A stretch of DNA of 64,000 nucleotides. It comes from Thermogemmatispora onikobensis. Its GTDB lineage: Bacteria > Chloroflexota > Ktedonobacteria > Ktedonobacterales > Ktedonobacteraceae. The stretch spans positions 34,007 to 98,006 of the forward strand of contig NZ_BDGT01000017.1 of assembly GCF_001748285.1 (NCBI RefSeq), read 5' to 3'. A program made the translations under genes and the position numbers. This document shows, piece after piece, positions 10,228-18,554 of the stretch; the first letter of the stretch is position 1, and each line of letters begins with the position of its first letter. Below the pieces are notes generated by a model. It made no database searches and was not told the origin of the DNA. It was given only the letters and a program-made list of their open reading frames with translations.

Positions 10228-10893
10228 CCCCCGCTCGCTAGAGGCAAAGGGCGTCGGGGACCTCCTGGCGGTTGGCCGCCAGCCGCAGTTGCGACGGCAG
10301 CCGTCAGGTCTCTCGCCCCTTTGCCTCGCCCTCCTGGCTCTATTCAGGTCGGCCTGATAGCCTGCGGGGGCAACAGCAGCCAGCAGCGCCAGACCAGGAA
10401 GGAATATTCCTGGACTCGCGCGAGACTGCCAATGTCGTGGGGAACCACAGAGGATGAGGAGTCGCAGCAGTCGCAATCGAAAAAGGAGCAGAAATATGAC
10501 CCATCAAGCTCAGCGGCCCGCTCGCTTCTCAAAAGATCCTCCTGGTTCTCTGGTGGCCTTGTCGTCTCATTGCCTCCATCGGTGACAGGCGGCGTACTCC
10601 CTTCCAATAGCTTGCTTCCCTCGTGCTATCCGGCCTGGCGAGTGCGCCGCCTGCTCCTCTCCTATCTTGATCCTTGCAAGGCGCTTGGTCCTCTGCCTAC
10701 CTGCTTTCTTGCTTGCCTCTTTCCTCCTTCCGGCTCTCATGACAGGCAAGCAGAGTTTGTGCTACACTGTCTGCGGACTGTCTTTTAGTAAGGAGCCGCT
10801 TTTTATCCAGGAGGAAGGGTGAGACCGGAGCGAATCCCTGCGGTTTTCCCTTCCTTAACCTGTCTCTGAGTAGAGTGAGTGAGTGAGTGACCG
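10228..10893. other. Intergenic, 666 bp, with promoter and leader hairpins
   Basis: After the beta-helix gene there is a hairpin CTGGCGG-TTGG-CCGCCAG (10265-10282) without a T-run. Short open frames between 10300 and 10790 have no RBS or similarity. The 3' part holds a promoter (10739-10768) and a leader with a GGAAGGG/CCCTTCC stem (10813-10819 / 10848-10854) enclosing ACCG/CGGT. Four GAGT units (about 10875-10890) precede the start codon of the next gene. Confidence 0.45.
10739..10768 (+). promoter_or_regulatory. Predicted promoter for the 10894 hydroxylase gene
   Basis: ATGACA (10739-10744), 18-bp spacer, extended -10 TG-C-TACACT ending at 10768. Leaves a leader of about 120 nt containing a stem-loop. 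Confidence 0.5.
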
Positions 10894-13239
10894 ATGACAC
10901 AGACAGCTGATACGGCTGAATACAGAGCCATAGGCAAACCCTATCAGCGCCCCGACGCGCCCGCCAAAGTCACCGGGCAAGCGCGCTATGCTGGTGACAT
11001 TCCAGTTCCTGGCAAGCTCCTTTTTGCGCGGCCTGTGCTCAGCCCCTATGCGCACGCGCGCATTACCAGGATCGACATCAGCCAGGCGCTGGCGGTGCCT
11101 GGAGTGCGCGCCGTCTATACTGGCGAGACTTTGCCGCTCGAGGGGTATGATCCAGGCGAGCGTACCAAATCGCCCCTGGCGCGCCAGGAAGTGCTTTGGG
11201 CTGGTCAGCCGGTAGCCCTGGTCCTGGCCGAGAGCGAAGCTGCTGCCGCTGATGGAGCTGCCGCCATCGAAGTTGACTATGAATCACTGCCGGTAGTCGT
11301 TGATCCGCTGGCGGCGATGGAGCCAGGGGCCCCGCTGACACGTCTCCTGGAGAAGAAGCGGACGGGGGAAATTGCTGGTGGGGAGGCCCACGCCGCTGTC
11401 TCCGGGGGAGAAGAGGGCGAAGAGCAAGAGAGCCAGCCTCTTTCTGAGAATGTCTGCGACAGGAGCCACCTGCGGCAGGGCGATATTGAGGCAGGCTGGC
11501 GGGAGGCCGACGTAGTTGTTGAGCGGCGTTATCGCACCAGCGTAGTGCATCAATCTTACCTGGAGCCGCAGTCGATCACGGTCATGCCTTCTCCTGATGG
11601 AGGGCAGTACACTGTCTGGGCCAGCGCTCAGGGTCTCTTCACCACACGTACGGAAATTGCTGAGGCACTGAATCTGGCCGAACGTCAGATTCATATTGAG
11701 TCGGTCCCGATCGGGGGGGCCTTCGGAGGCAAATTCACCCTGCTAGAGCCCCTGGCAGTCGCTGCGGCCCGCGCCAGTCGGCGACCGGTGCGTCTTGTGC
11801 TCACACGTAGCGAGGACCTCTTAGCGGCCAATCCAGCGCCCCAGGCCATCATTACCGTCAAACTCGGCGCCAGGCGTGATGGCACCCTTGTCGCCCTCCA
11901 GGGGGAGGTCGTTTTCGACAGCGGAGCCTACGCCGGCGCTGCTGCCAGCCTGGCCGGCTTTATTCTTGCCAGCACCTATCGCTGTCCCAACATCGATATC
12001 CGCTGCTATGAGGTGCTGACCAACAAGGTTGGAGTCGGAGCCTATCGAGCGCCCGGGGCGCCCCAGGCGACTTTTGCCCTGGAGTCGACCGTCGATGAGC
12101 TGTGCAGCGAGCTGGCTATAGACCCCCTGGAGTTTCGCCTCAAAAACTGCCTGCGTGAAGGTGATCCCTCGTTGGATCGTCGGCGTCCCCGCTGGCCGCG
12201 GATTGGGCTGCTAGACTGTCTGGAGAAGGTGCGTGAGCATCCTTTGTGGGCGCGACGTCAGGAGCTGTTAACCCCGCCACCCGAGCTGAACGGCTGGAAG
12301 GTTGGCATTGGCCTGGCAGTCGGTGGCTGGCCCGGCGGCACTGAGCCGGCGGCGGCAGCCTGCCGGCTCGACCGGGATGGTCGTCTCACGGTGATCGTTG
12401 GCACTGTCGATCTAACCGGCACCGACTCAGCGCTGACCCTGATCGCCGCTGAAGGGCTGGGCGTCTCTCCCGAGCTGGTACAAATCGAGCATGGCAGCTC
12501 CGACAGCGTGCCTCACAGCGGCAGTACCGGCGGTAGCAAGATCACCTATACAATGGGGCCAGCTGTACTGGCCGCTGTGCGTGACGCCCGGCAGCAGATT
12601 CTGGAGGTAGCTGCCGAGCTGCTGGAAGCCGCTGTTGAAGATCTGGAGATTGAGCGAGACCGCGTCGTAGTGCGAGGCGTGCCCGATCGCTCCGTGTCTC
12701 TCCAGAAGATCGGGCGTGTCACCACGGCATTCGGCAGCCGCTATCAGCCGATCTATGGGCGCGGGCGCTCGGCTCTCAGCTCCTCGCCCATGTATGCAGC
12801 CCATGTCGCGCGTGTTGCCGTTGATCCCGAAACGGGTGAGGTGCGTGTCCTCGACTATCTGGCGGCCCAAGATGTTGGTTTCGCCATTAACCCTGCCGAG
12901 ATCGAAGGGCAGATTCATGGTGGGGTCACCCAGGGCATCGGCTGGGCCCTTTTCGAAGGCTTTGTCTATGACGAGCATGGGCAGCTGCTCACCGCCACGC
13001 TCATGGATTATGCCCTGCCTCACAGCACCGATGTCCCGACCATCACCCCGCTGCTTGTCGAGGTCCCATCGGAGCAGGGACCTTTCGGAGCCAAAGGAGT
13101 AGGCGAGCCGCCAGTGGTGCCCGTCGCCGCAGCCATCGCCAACGCCCTCAAGGCGGCCCTCGGGGTGCGTCTGACTCAGTTGCCCATGACACCCGAGCGT
13201 GTCCTGGGGACGTTCCAGCAGCGGAGTCAGACGCGCTGA
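10894..13239 (+). CDS. Xanthine dehydrogenase-family molybdopterin-binding subunit, stand-alone
   Basis: 781 residues, the length of the large subunit of three-subunit Mo hydroxylases. RPDAPAKVTGQARYAGDIP is the family N-terminus; PIGGAFGGKF and GAYRAPGAPQ bind the molybdopterin cytosine dinucleotide cofactor; GSTGGSKITYTMGPAV follows; GPFGAKGVGEPPVVPVA near the C-terminus carries the catalytic Glu. The GAYRAPGAP loop replaces the AYRCSFR of form-I CO dehydrogenase, so this is not CoxL. A Glu/Gly-rich insert of about 45 residues lies near 150-200. No FAD or [2Fe-2S] subunit adjoins it. Its last residues resemble the fragment at 2-367, so the two may be paralogues. Substrate unknown. Confidence 0.85.
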   Translation: MTQTADTAEYRAIGKPYQRPDAPAKVTGQARYAGDIPVPGKLLFARPVLSPYAHARITRIDISQALAVPGVRAVYTGETLPLEGYDPGERTKSPLARQEVLWAGQPVALVLAESEAAAADGAAAIEVDYESLPVVVDPLAAMEPGAPLTRLLEKKRTGEIAGGEAHAAVSGGEEGEEQESQPLSENVCDRSHLRQGDIEAGWREADVVVERRYRTSVVHQSYLEPQSITVMPSPDGGQYTVWASAQGLFTTRTEIAEALNLAERQIHIESVPIGGAFGGKFTLLEPLAVAAARASRRPVRLVLTRSEDLLAANPAPQAIITVKLGARRDGTLVALQGEVVFDSGAYAGAAASLAGFILASTYRCPNIDIRCYEVLTNKVGVGAYRAPGAPQATFALESTVDELCSELAIDPLEFRLKNCLREGDPSLDRRRPRWPRIGLLDCLEKVREHPLWARRQELLTPPPELNGWKVGIGLAVGGWPGGTEPAAAACRLDRDGRLTVIVGTVDLTGTDSALTLIAAEGLGVSPELVQIEHGSSDSVPHSGSTGGSKITYTMGPAVLAAVRDARQQILEVAAELLEAAVEDLEIERDRVVVRGVPDRSVSLQKIGRVTTAFGSRYQPIYGRGRSALSSSPMYAAHVARVAVDPETGEVRVLDYLAAQDVGFAINPAEIEGQIHGGVTQGIGWALFEGFVYDEHGQLLTATLMDYALPHSTDVPTITPLLVEVPSEQGPFGAKGVGEPPVVPVAAAIANALKAALGVRLTQLPMTPERVLGTFQQRSQTR

Positions 13240-13611
13240 GAGAGTGGGGCTCCAGCTCGCCGCTGCTCGTGGGCAAAGGACTCTTTCCCCTCCCTCCAGG
13301 GCCAGCGCCTGACCCTTCTTCCTTTCCTGAGCAAAGGGAGAAGAGAGCGACACCCGGACCCAAGACAGGTTGGGCAAGTCTGCCTCGGCCTGCTCAACCT
13401 GTCGGGGAGGGCCAGGGCGGTGCTAACCGACGAGAAGAGGAATAAAAGGCCCAGCTCTGGCTGTTCTTAACAATAAGAATGTCGTGAAAAGGCTGACCCC
13501 TCCTCACTGATTAGCTCTTCCTTGACAGATCAAAAGAGCGCGTGATAGTCTGTCTTTAGCACGACGCGACAAACTCGATGAACATAGTCAACAATCGAAA
13601 GGTGTAGAGCG
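13240..13611. other. Intergenic, 372 bp, with stem-loop and promoter
   Basis: Contains a perfect 9-bp inverted repeat GACAGGTTG / CAACCTGTC (13364-13372 / 13395-13403), possibly a terminator without a T-run, and the promoter of the cysteine cassette. Confidence 0.45.
13522..13551 (+). promoter_or_regulatory. Predicted sigma70 promoter of the CysO/CysM cassette
   Basis: TTGACA (13522-13527), 18-bp spacer, TAGTCT (13546-13551), about 60 bp before the ATG at 13612. Confidence 0.6.
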
Positions 13612-14790
13612 ATGGGCGAAGCGTCCAGAGAAATCATGCGGCGCGCGCGCGAGCTAGTCCCCGAATGGACGCCCGACCAGGTCCAGCAGGCTCTCAAAGG
13701 CCAGAAGGAGGGAGCGCAGGATCTGGTCCTGGTTGACGTGCGTGAGAAGCACGAGTGGAACGAGGGCTACATTCCCGGTGCGCTGCACGTGCCGCGTGGC
13801 TATCTAGAGCTGCAGATTGAAGAGGCGGTACCTGATAAGACGAAGCCGGTGGTGCTCTACTGCGCTGGTGGTGTGCGCTCGCTCATGGCAGGGGCCACTC
13901 TCAAGCAGATGGGCTACCAAAACGTCATCTCGATGGCGGGCGGTTTTGGTCAATGGCGCGCCCGTGGCTATGAGGTGGTGCAGCCGCGCACACTAGGGGA
14001 GGCGCAGCGCAAGCGCTACAGTCGTCACCTGCTCATTCCCGAGGTTGGTGAGGCGGGGCAGTTAAAGCTCCTCGACTCGCGCGTCCTCTTGCTAGGTGCG
14101 GGTGGTCTTGGCTCGCCGGCGGCCTATTATCTGGCGGCGGCGGGGGTTGGCACCATTGGAGTCATCGACTCCGATGTCGTCGATGAGAGCAACCTCCAGC
14201 GTCAGATCCTGCATAACGTCAGCCGCATTGGCAAGTACAAGGCTGAGTCGGCGCGCGAGACCATTGAGGCTCTCAACCCTGATGTCAAGGTCATCACCTA
14301 CGTTGATCGCCTCGATGAGACCAACGTGGCGCGTATCATTGCCGACTACGATGTCATCATCGATGGCACCGACAACTTCCCGACGCGCTACCTGCTCAAC
14401 GATGCCTCGATCATCGCCAACAAGCCGGTGGTGCACGGAAGTGTCTTCCGCTTTGAAGGTCAGGTCACGGTCTTCAAGCCGCACGAAGGGCCGTGCTATC
14501 GCTGCCTCTATCCAGAGCCGCCTCCGGCAGCGCTGGCTCCCAGCTGCGCTGAGGCGGGAGTGCTTGGCGTCCTGCCCGGCGTGATTGGCCTGCTGCAGGC
14601 TGTCGAGACCATCAAGCTCCTGTTGGGGATTGGAGAGCCGTTGGTCGGACGGCTGCTAACCTACGATGCCCTCACCGGCGAGTTCAACGAGCTGAAGCTC
14701 TATCGTGATCCGCAATGCCCGGCCTGCGGCGAGAATGCCCATCCTGAGAACTTGCCAACCTACGCCGATGTCTGCGCCATCTCGGCCTGA
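13612..14790 (+). CDS. moeZ: Rhodanese / E1-like adenylyl- and sulfurtransferase (MoeZ/MoeBR-like)
   Basis: 392 residues with the domains in reversed order relative to mycobacterial MoeZ: rhodanese first (about 20-125), then the MoeB/ThiF E1-like domain (about 135-385). The rhodanese loop CAGGVRS places the persulfide cysteine at 84. LLLGAGGLGSPAAYYLA is the ATP-binding glycine loop, DESNLQRQ is the MoeB/ThiF signature, and Cys312 in PSCAEAGVLG matches the conserved E1 cysteine. CYRC and CPAC form the Zn site. It should adenylate the C-terminus of the ubiquitin-like CysO at 15034 and convert it to a thiocarboxylate. It is first in a four-gene cassette with its own promoter. Confidence 0.9.
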   Translation: MGEASREIMRRARELVPEWTPDQVQQALKGQKEGAQDLVLVDVREKHEWNEGYIPGALHVPRGYLELQIEEAVPDKTKPVVLYCAGGVRSLMAGATLKQMGYQNVISMAGGFGQWRARGYEVVQPRTLGEAQRKRYSRHLLIPEVGEAGQLKLLDSRVLLLGAGGLGSPAAYYLAAAGVGTIGVIDSDVVDESNLQRQILHNVSRIGKYKAESARETIEALNPDVKVITYVDRLDETNVARIIADYDVIIDGTDNFPTRYLLNDASIIANKPVVHGSVFRFEGQVTVFKPHEGPCYRCLYPEPPPAALAPSCAEAGVLGVLPGVIGLLQAVETIKLLLGIGEPLVGRLLTYDALTGEFNELKLYRDPQCPACGENAHPENLPTYADVCAISA

Positions 14791-14961
14791 AGAAGCTGGC
14801 GCCACGGCGGTTATCTGGCAATCGATCAACCCTGTCGTGACAGGAATGGGCCTGTGCTGGCGCAGGTGAGCGCGTTGCAAGGCTGACCTGCTCGCCCGCG
14901 CCAGCGCCGGTGAGCAAACGCGCTCGCTCGGCGGGCTTCCAAGGGAGCGAGTTCGCGGTGT

Positions 14962-15006
14962 GTAGTGGTAGTAGTAGCAGTAGTAGTAGCAGCAGCAGTA
15001 GTAGTA
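14962..15006 (+). repeat. Trinucleotide (GTA/GCA) repeat tract before cysO
   Basis: Fifteen consecutive triplets, mostly GTA with GCA and one GTG, in the 243-bp gap between moeZ and cysO. It ends 27 bp before the cysO ATG, just upstream of the GAGGAG ribosome-binding region. Such tracts are prone to slippage and could vary leader length. Confidence 0.8.
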
Positions 15007-15033
15007 TCTTAAAAAGAGGAGTAGAAGAGAACA

Positions 15034-15312
15034 ATGGCGACAGTGCGTCTTGCCCCCGTGTTGCGCGCAGCGGCTGGGGGTGCCAAGCAAGTCAGCGCCC
15101 AAGGCAACACACTGGCGGAAGTGCTGGCGGACCTCTATCGGCAGTATCCTTCTCTCAAAGAGCAGATTCAGCCTGAAGAGGAGCTGAGCCGCTTTATCAA
15201 CGTCTATGTCAACGATCAAGACGTGCGCTACCTCCAGGGCCTGCAGACAGCAGTAGGTCCCAACGATACCGTGATCCTGCTGCCCGCAATGGCTGGCGGA
15301 GGCCAGGAGTAA
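15034..15312 (+). CDS. cysO: Ubiquitin-like sulfur-carrier protein CysO (MoaD/ThiS family)
   Basis: 92 residues with a beta-grasp pattern: VRLAPVLRAAAGG at the N-terminus, LAEVLADLYRQYP helix, FINVYVNDQDVRYLQGLQ and the terminal GPNDTVILLPAMAGG. The mature carrier should end in Gly-Gly, whose thiocarboxylate donates sulfur to O-phosphoserine on CysM. Here the di-glycine is followed by three more residues: the protein ends AGGGQE. A short tail would have to be removed before adenylation, and the JAMM peptidase encoded two genes downstream is a candidate. MoaD or ThiS is excluded mainly by the neighbours, CysM and Mec. Confidence 0.9.
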   Translation: MATVRLAPVLRAAAGGAKQVSAQGNTLAEVLADLYRQYPSLKEQIQPEEELSRFINVYVNDQDVRYLQGLQTAVGPNDTVILLPAMAGGGQE

Positions 15313-15327
15313 GTAGGGAATGCCATC

Positions 15328-16263
15328 ATGCGCTATAGCAGCATACTGGAGACCATAGGCAATACGCCACTGGTCGAGCTGAAAAGCCTCAGTCCACGGC
15401 CAGGAGTGCAGATCTTCGCCAAGCTGGAAGGAGTCAATCCCTCTGGCAGCATTAAGGACCGCATCGCCAGGCGCATGATCGAGGAGGCAGAGGCCAGCGG
15501 CAAGCTAGCGCCCGGCTCGATTCTGCTGGAGCCGACGAGCGGCAACACTGGCATTGCGCTGGCGATGATTGCGCGAGTCAAGGGATACAAGTTTGTCGCG
15601 GTAATGCCCGATAATGTAACGCGCGAGCGTCGCCAGTTGCTGGAACTCTATGGCGCGGACATCATCTTCTCGGATGGAGCTCAGGGAAGCAATGGCGCCG
15701 TGCGCCTGGCGCAGGAGCTAGCACGCAAAGATGAGCGCTACGTTATGCTCTATCAGTACGGCAACTCAGCCAACCCTGACGCCCACTACTACGGCACAGC
15801 TGTTGAGATCATCAATGATCTCCCCGACCTCGATGTCTTCGTGGCCGGCCTGGGCACTGGAGGGACCCTCACCGGGAACGCACGTCGCCTGAAGGAGTAC
15901 AACCCGGCGATCCGCGTCATCGCTGCTGAGCCAATGCAAGGCGACAGCGTGCAGGGCTTGCGCAGTCTCGAAGACGGTTTTGTTCCGCCTGTGCTAGACC
16001 TGTCCCTCCTCGACGCGCGCATTCTGGTCTCGGGGATTGACGCCATCCGCCGGACGCGCCAGCTCAAGGACCAGGAAGGCATCTTCGCTGGCCCTTCCTG
16101 TGGCGCCGCTCTGCACGCGGCCCTGCGCGTCGCTTCCAGCATGGAGCGGGGGAAGATCGTCGTCATCCTCGCAGATGGCGGCTGGAAATATCTCAGCGAA
16201 GATCTGTGGACGCGCGATCTGAGCGCGTTGGAGGATGATCTGGAGAGTAAACTCTTATGGTAG
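15328..16263 (+). CDS. cysM: CysM-type cysteine synthase, probable O-phosphoserine sulfhydrylase
   Basis: 311 residues, fold-type II PLP enzyme. IGNTPLVEL and NPSGSIKDR place the Schiff-base lysine at 43; PTSGNTGIALA is the substrate loop and GLGTGGTLTG holds the PLP phosphate. The C-terminal part, with LRSLEDGFVP, IDAIRRTRQL, GIFAGPSCGAALHAAL and WKYLS and a terminal Trp, closely follows mycobacterial CysM as I recall it, which uses O-phosphoserine and CysO thiocarboxylate rather than O-acetylserine and sulfide. The Arg in LRSLEDG corresponds to the phosphate-binding arginine of that enzyme. Begins 15 bp after cysO; its stop overlaps the mec start. Confidence 0.9.
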   Translation: MRYSSILETIGNTPLVELKSLSPRPGVQIFAKLEGVNPSGSIKDRIARRMIEEAEASGKLAPGSILLEPTSGNTGIALAMIARVKGYKFVAVMPDNVTRERRQLLELYGADIIFSDGAQGSNGAVRLAQELARKDERYVMLYQYGNSANPDAHYYGTAVEIINDLPDLDVFVAGLGTGGTLTGNARRLKEYNPAIRVIAAEPMQGDSVQGLRSLEDGFVPPVLDLSLLDARILVSGIDAIRRTRQLKDQEGIFAGPSCGAALHAALRVASSMERGKIVVILADGGWKYLSEDLWTRDLSALEDDLESKLLW

Positions 16264-16685
16264 CAGAAGTCTTTGTTGTGCGTATCCCTCGTACAATCTA
16301 CACGGAGATGGTGGCTCACGTCACCGCCGGCTATCCCAACGAAGCCTGTGGCTTACTGGCGAGCAAGGATGGTCGGGTGGTGAAAAACTACCCGACCCCC
16401 AATGCTGCCGAGCATCCTGATGATTTCTCCGAGATTTCTTCGCAGGACCTGCTGCGCATTGATAAAGACATCGAAACCTACGATGGCAATGTGTTCGCCT
16501 ACTACCATTCGCACCCACGCAGCGAGGCCTATCCATCGGCTCGCGATATCGAGTGGGCTAGGCGCAATGGCGTTTACTACATCATCTTCTCGTTGCAATA
16601 CCATCCTGAGCCACCCGATGCGCGCGTCTTCTCCATTAAAGCGGATGGGAGTGTCAGCGAGGGCAAACTGGAGCTGATCGATTGA
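16257..16685 (+). CDS. mec: JAMM/MPN+ metallopeptidase Mec (CysO-cysteine peptidase)
   Basis: 142 residues. The complete JAMM zinc site is visible: Glu29 (NEACGLL), His84-x-His86 (YYHSHP), seven residues, Ser94, two residues, Asp97 (SARD). In mycobacteria Mec releases cysteine from the CysO-Cys adduct made by CysM. The ATG lies within the last codons of cysM (16257 versus stop 16261-16263), indicating coupled translation. Because CysO here carries residues beyond Gly-Gly, the same peptidase may also perform the initial trimming, as proposed for QbsD-like JAMM proteins. Confidence 0.9.
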   Translation: MVAEVFVVRIPRTIYTEMVAHVTAGYPNEACGLLASKDGRVVKNYPTPNAAEHPDDFSEISSQDLLRIDKDIETYDGNVFAYYHSHPRSEAYPSARDIEWARRNGVYYIIFSLQYHPEPPDARVFSIKADGSVSEGKLELID

Positions 16686-16774
16686 GGCTGGCGAGCGGAG
16701 AGGCCTGGCTGCTGGCTTCCAGTTTCCCCGCCTCCCCCTCTTCTTCCCCAGCAGGACCCGCTCGCAGCCCAATG

Positions 16775-17446
16775 CTAAAACGAGGAACGCTCTAGCTGAG
16801 CAAAGAAGCGCTCTAGCTTGTGAGGATCAAGGCGGCCTTCGGTGCGTACTGAGCTGCAGAGATCGATACCAAAGGGGGCAACCTCCTCAATCGCAGCACG
16901 GACGTTCTCGGCGCTGAGGCCGCCCGCCAGAAAAACCGGAATAGGAACGGCCTCGCGAATGCGCCGACTAATTTTCCAATCGTGCACCTGGCCAGTACCC
17001 CCCAAGATCTTGACCGGTAGATTGGGCTGACCTGAATCGAGCAGCAGCGCATGGACAAAGGGAGCGACCTCCAGGACTTCCTCCAGGGCCTCCGGGCCGC
17101 GTACATGAATCACCTGCACCAGCCTAATGCCAGGCAGTGCCGCGCGCAGGCGCTGATGGCTACCCGGTGGTAAGCGATCGACAAGCTGCAGCGTATTGGT
17201 ACGACAACGGCGCTGCTGCTCGATGATCGCTTCGGCATCCTGCAGGCTGGTCAACAGAAAGGAAGCGATCGGCGGCGGAATGCTCTCAGCGATCTCGGTG
17301 ATCAACTCCTCCGCGATGACCCCTGGTCCGCTGGGCATGTGCGAAACCAGTCCCAGAGCATCGGCGCCGTAGCTGATCGCCAGCTGCGCCTCCTCCTTGC
17401 TGCCAATACAACAGATCTTCACACGTGGCCTTGAGACAGCTTCCAT
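16775..17446 (-). CDS. Phosphoribosylanthranilate isomerase-like (TrpF family) TIM barrel
   Basis: 223 residues. The TrpF order is recognisable: VKICCIGSKEEAQLA (normally VKICG), ADALGLVSHMPSGPG, LQLVDRLPPG (normally QLHG), LLLDSGQP...GGTGQVHDW, VFLAGGLSAENV and GIDLCSSVRTEG (normally GVDVSSGVE). The catalytic Cys (first Cys of KICC) and Asp (LLLDS) are present. The changes KICG to KICC and QLHG to QLVD and the absence of any trp gene nearby suggest a paralogue that may not serve tryptophan synthesis. Convergent with mec. Confidence 0.75.
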   Translation of the reverse strand: MEAVSRPRVKICCIGSKEEAQLAISYGADALGLVSHMPSGPGVIAEELITEIAESIPPPIASFLLTSLQDAEAIIEQQRRCRTNTLQLVDRLPPGSHQRLRAALPGIRLVQVIHVRGPEALEEVLEVAPFVHALLLDSGQPNLPVKILGGTGQVHDWKISRRIREAVPIPVFLAGGLSAENVRAAIEEVAPFGIDLCSSVRTEGRLDPHKLERFFAQLERSSF

Positions 17447-17851
17447 AGAAAACGTGCCGCCGGGGACTCCTGGAGGAATCCAGGGGAAAAAGGCGGCTTC
17501 CTCCTTTCTCTCGCTATAGGATTGACCCCTTCAGCCCTCCTGTGATCTCCCCCTCCCGAGGCCAAAGGCGCTGACCAGAAGGTCAGCAACGGCTTCGTCT
17601 CACCGTGCAACAGGGTGGGAGCGGGCCAACCCGGCCACGGTGCTCTTCTGTCCTGCGGAGCAGTGGACTGCTGTCGACGTGGCCTCGAAGCCTGAGCCGA
17701 AGAGGCTGCGGACAAGCCCCTGGCTTGAGCCAGGGGTCGTTGATCGTTATGAGCGCGTTCCTTTCTCCCGCTGCTCTGCTTTCTCTCAGAGAAGACAGAG
17801 CATAGCGCCCTGGCCCAGCCTATCGCCTATCTTGTTTGGGAGCGGGTCGAG
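17447..17851. other. Intergenic, 405 bp
   Basis: Upstream of the trpF-like gene and downstream of the VIT1-like gene. Holds the hairpin at 17717-17736 listed separately; otherwise nothing recognisable. Confidence 0.4.
17717..17740 (+). mobile_element. Possible relic of an IS200/IS605-family right end (hairpin)
   Basis: Perfect 9-bp hairpin CCCCTGGCT-TG-AGCCAGGGG (17717-17736) followed by TCGTTGAT. Many IS200/IS605 elements carrying tnpB end in a GC-rich hairpin followed by GGGGT-GTTGA-like sequence. No tnpA or tnpB is present. A related hairpin lies at 25626-25656. It could also be a simple REP-like hairpin. Confidence 0.4.
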
Positions 17852-18490
17852 TCAAGCATTGCCGAAGAAAAGAGCTGCTAGAAAGACGAGTATACCACTA
17901 CCGATAACCTGTACAATAGAGACCAGCCATTTCGTTCCAAAGTAGCGGTGGCGGATAGCGGCAATGGCGAGCAGTTCCGCAGCGACCACCAGATAGGCAG
18001 TCGCCAGAGCAAGCTGCAGGTGGGTGATCAAGAAAGGCAGCGTATGGAGAGAGCCGCCCACAAAGGTCATCAACCCCGTGATAGCGCCGCGGATGATGGG
18101 ACTACCGCGCCCAGTCAAGACGCCGTCGTCCGAGAGCGCCTCCGAGAAGGCCATACTGATTCCGGCACCGGTAGCTGCAGCCAGACCGACCAGGAAGGCC
18201 GTGAAAGGACGGTGGGTAGCGAAAGCTGTAGCGAAGATGGGGGCCAACGTAGAAACTGACCCATCCATCAGCCCGGCCAGGCCAGGCTGGACCACGCGCA
18301 GCAAGAAGTGGCGGGAATCCGTATTGTTAGAGGCGATCCCGCGCAGAATCTCGGCCAGCTCGATCTTCACCCGCTCCAGCTCTGATGAAGGCCGGTGCTG
18401 TAAGACCTCATTCATCTCGGCTGACAGATCTTCCTGCGCGGCTGTCACCGCGCCTGCTCGTCGTGTCTCGGTCTCCGGGTTGTGTGGCAT
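17852..18490 (-). CDS. VIT1/CCC1-like membrane protein, probable Fe/Mn transporter
   Basis: 212 residues from the ATG at 18490 (RBS GGGGGAG). About 80 acidic, soluble residues (ELERVKIELAEILRGIASN) precede about five hydrophobic segments: LAGLMDGSVSTLAPIFATAF, FTAFLVGLAAATGAGISMAF, IIRGAITGLMTFVGGSLHTL, LALATAYLVVAAELLAIAAI and SIVQVIGSGILVFLAALFF. GLMDGSVSTLAP is the VIT-family signature and SMAFSEALSDDG matches its second helix. VIT1/CCC1 proteins move Fe(II) or Mn(II) out of the cytoplasm. It is the second gene of a unit with the Fur gene at 18555 and a Fur box upstream, which supports a role in iron handling. A longer frame to 18625 would overlap fur. Confidence 0.85.
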   Translation of the reverse strand: MPHNPETETRRAGAVTAAQEDLSAEMNEVLQHRPSSELERVKIELAEILRGIASNNTDSRHFLLRVVQPGLAGLMDGSVSTLAPIFATAFATHRPFTAFLVGLAAATGAGISMAFSEALSDDGVLTGRGSPIIRGAITGLMTFVGGSLHTLPFLITHLQLALATAYLVVAAELLAIAAIRHRYFGTKWLVSIVQVIGSGILVFLAALFFGNA

Positions 18491-18554
18491 AAAAAGACTC
18501 CCCCTACCATACCGGTAATCTGGTTGCCGATTGCTCAGCTCGTGGGCAATCGGC

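Noticed and set aside
8974..10476. 500-codon open frame on the minus strand
   Set aside because: It lies antisense to the beta-helix gene, which has a strong promoter, RBS and signal peptide. The antisense product is an Arg/Asn/Gln-rich, composition-driven sequence without domain similarity.
10321..10788. 155-codon plus-strand frame in the intergenic region
   Set aside because: Low-complexity Ser/Leu/Pro product, no RBS, and it runs through the promoter of the next gene.
10894..13239. CO dehydrogenase large subunit (CoxL)
   Set aside because: The active-site loop is GAYRAPGAP, not the AYRCSFR of form-I CoxL, and no CoxM/CoxS neighbours are present.
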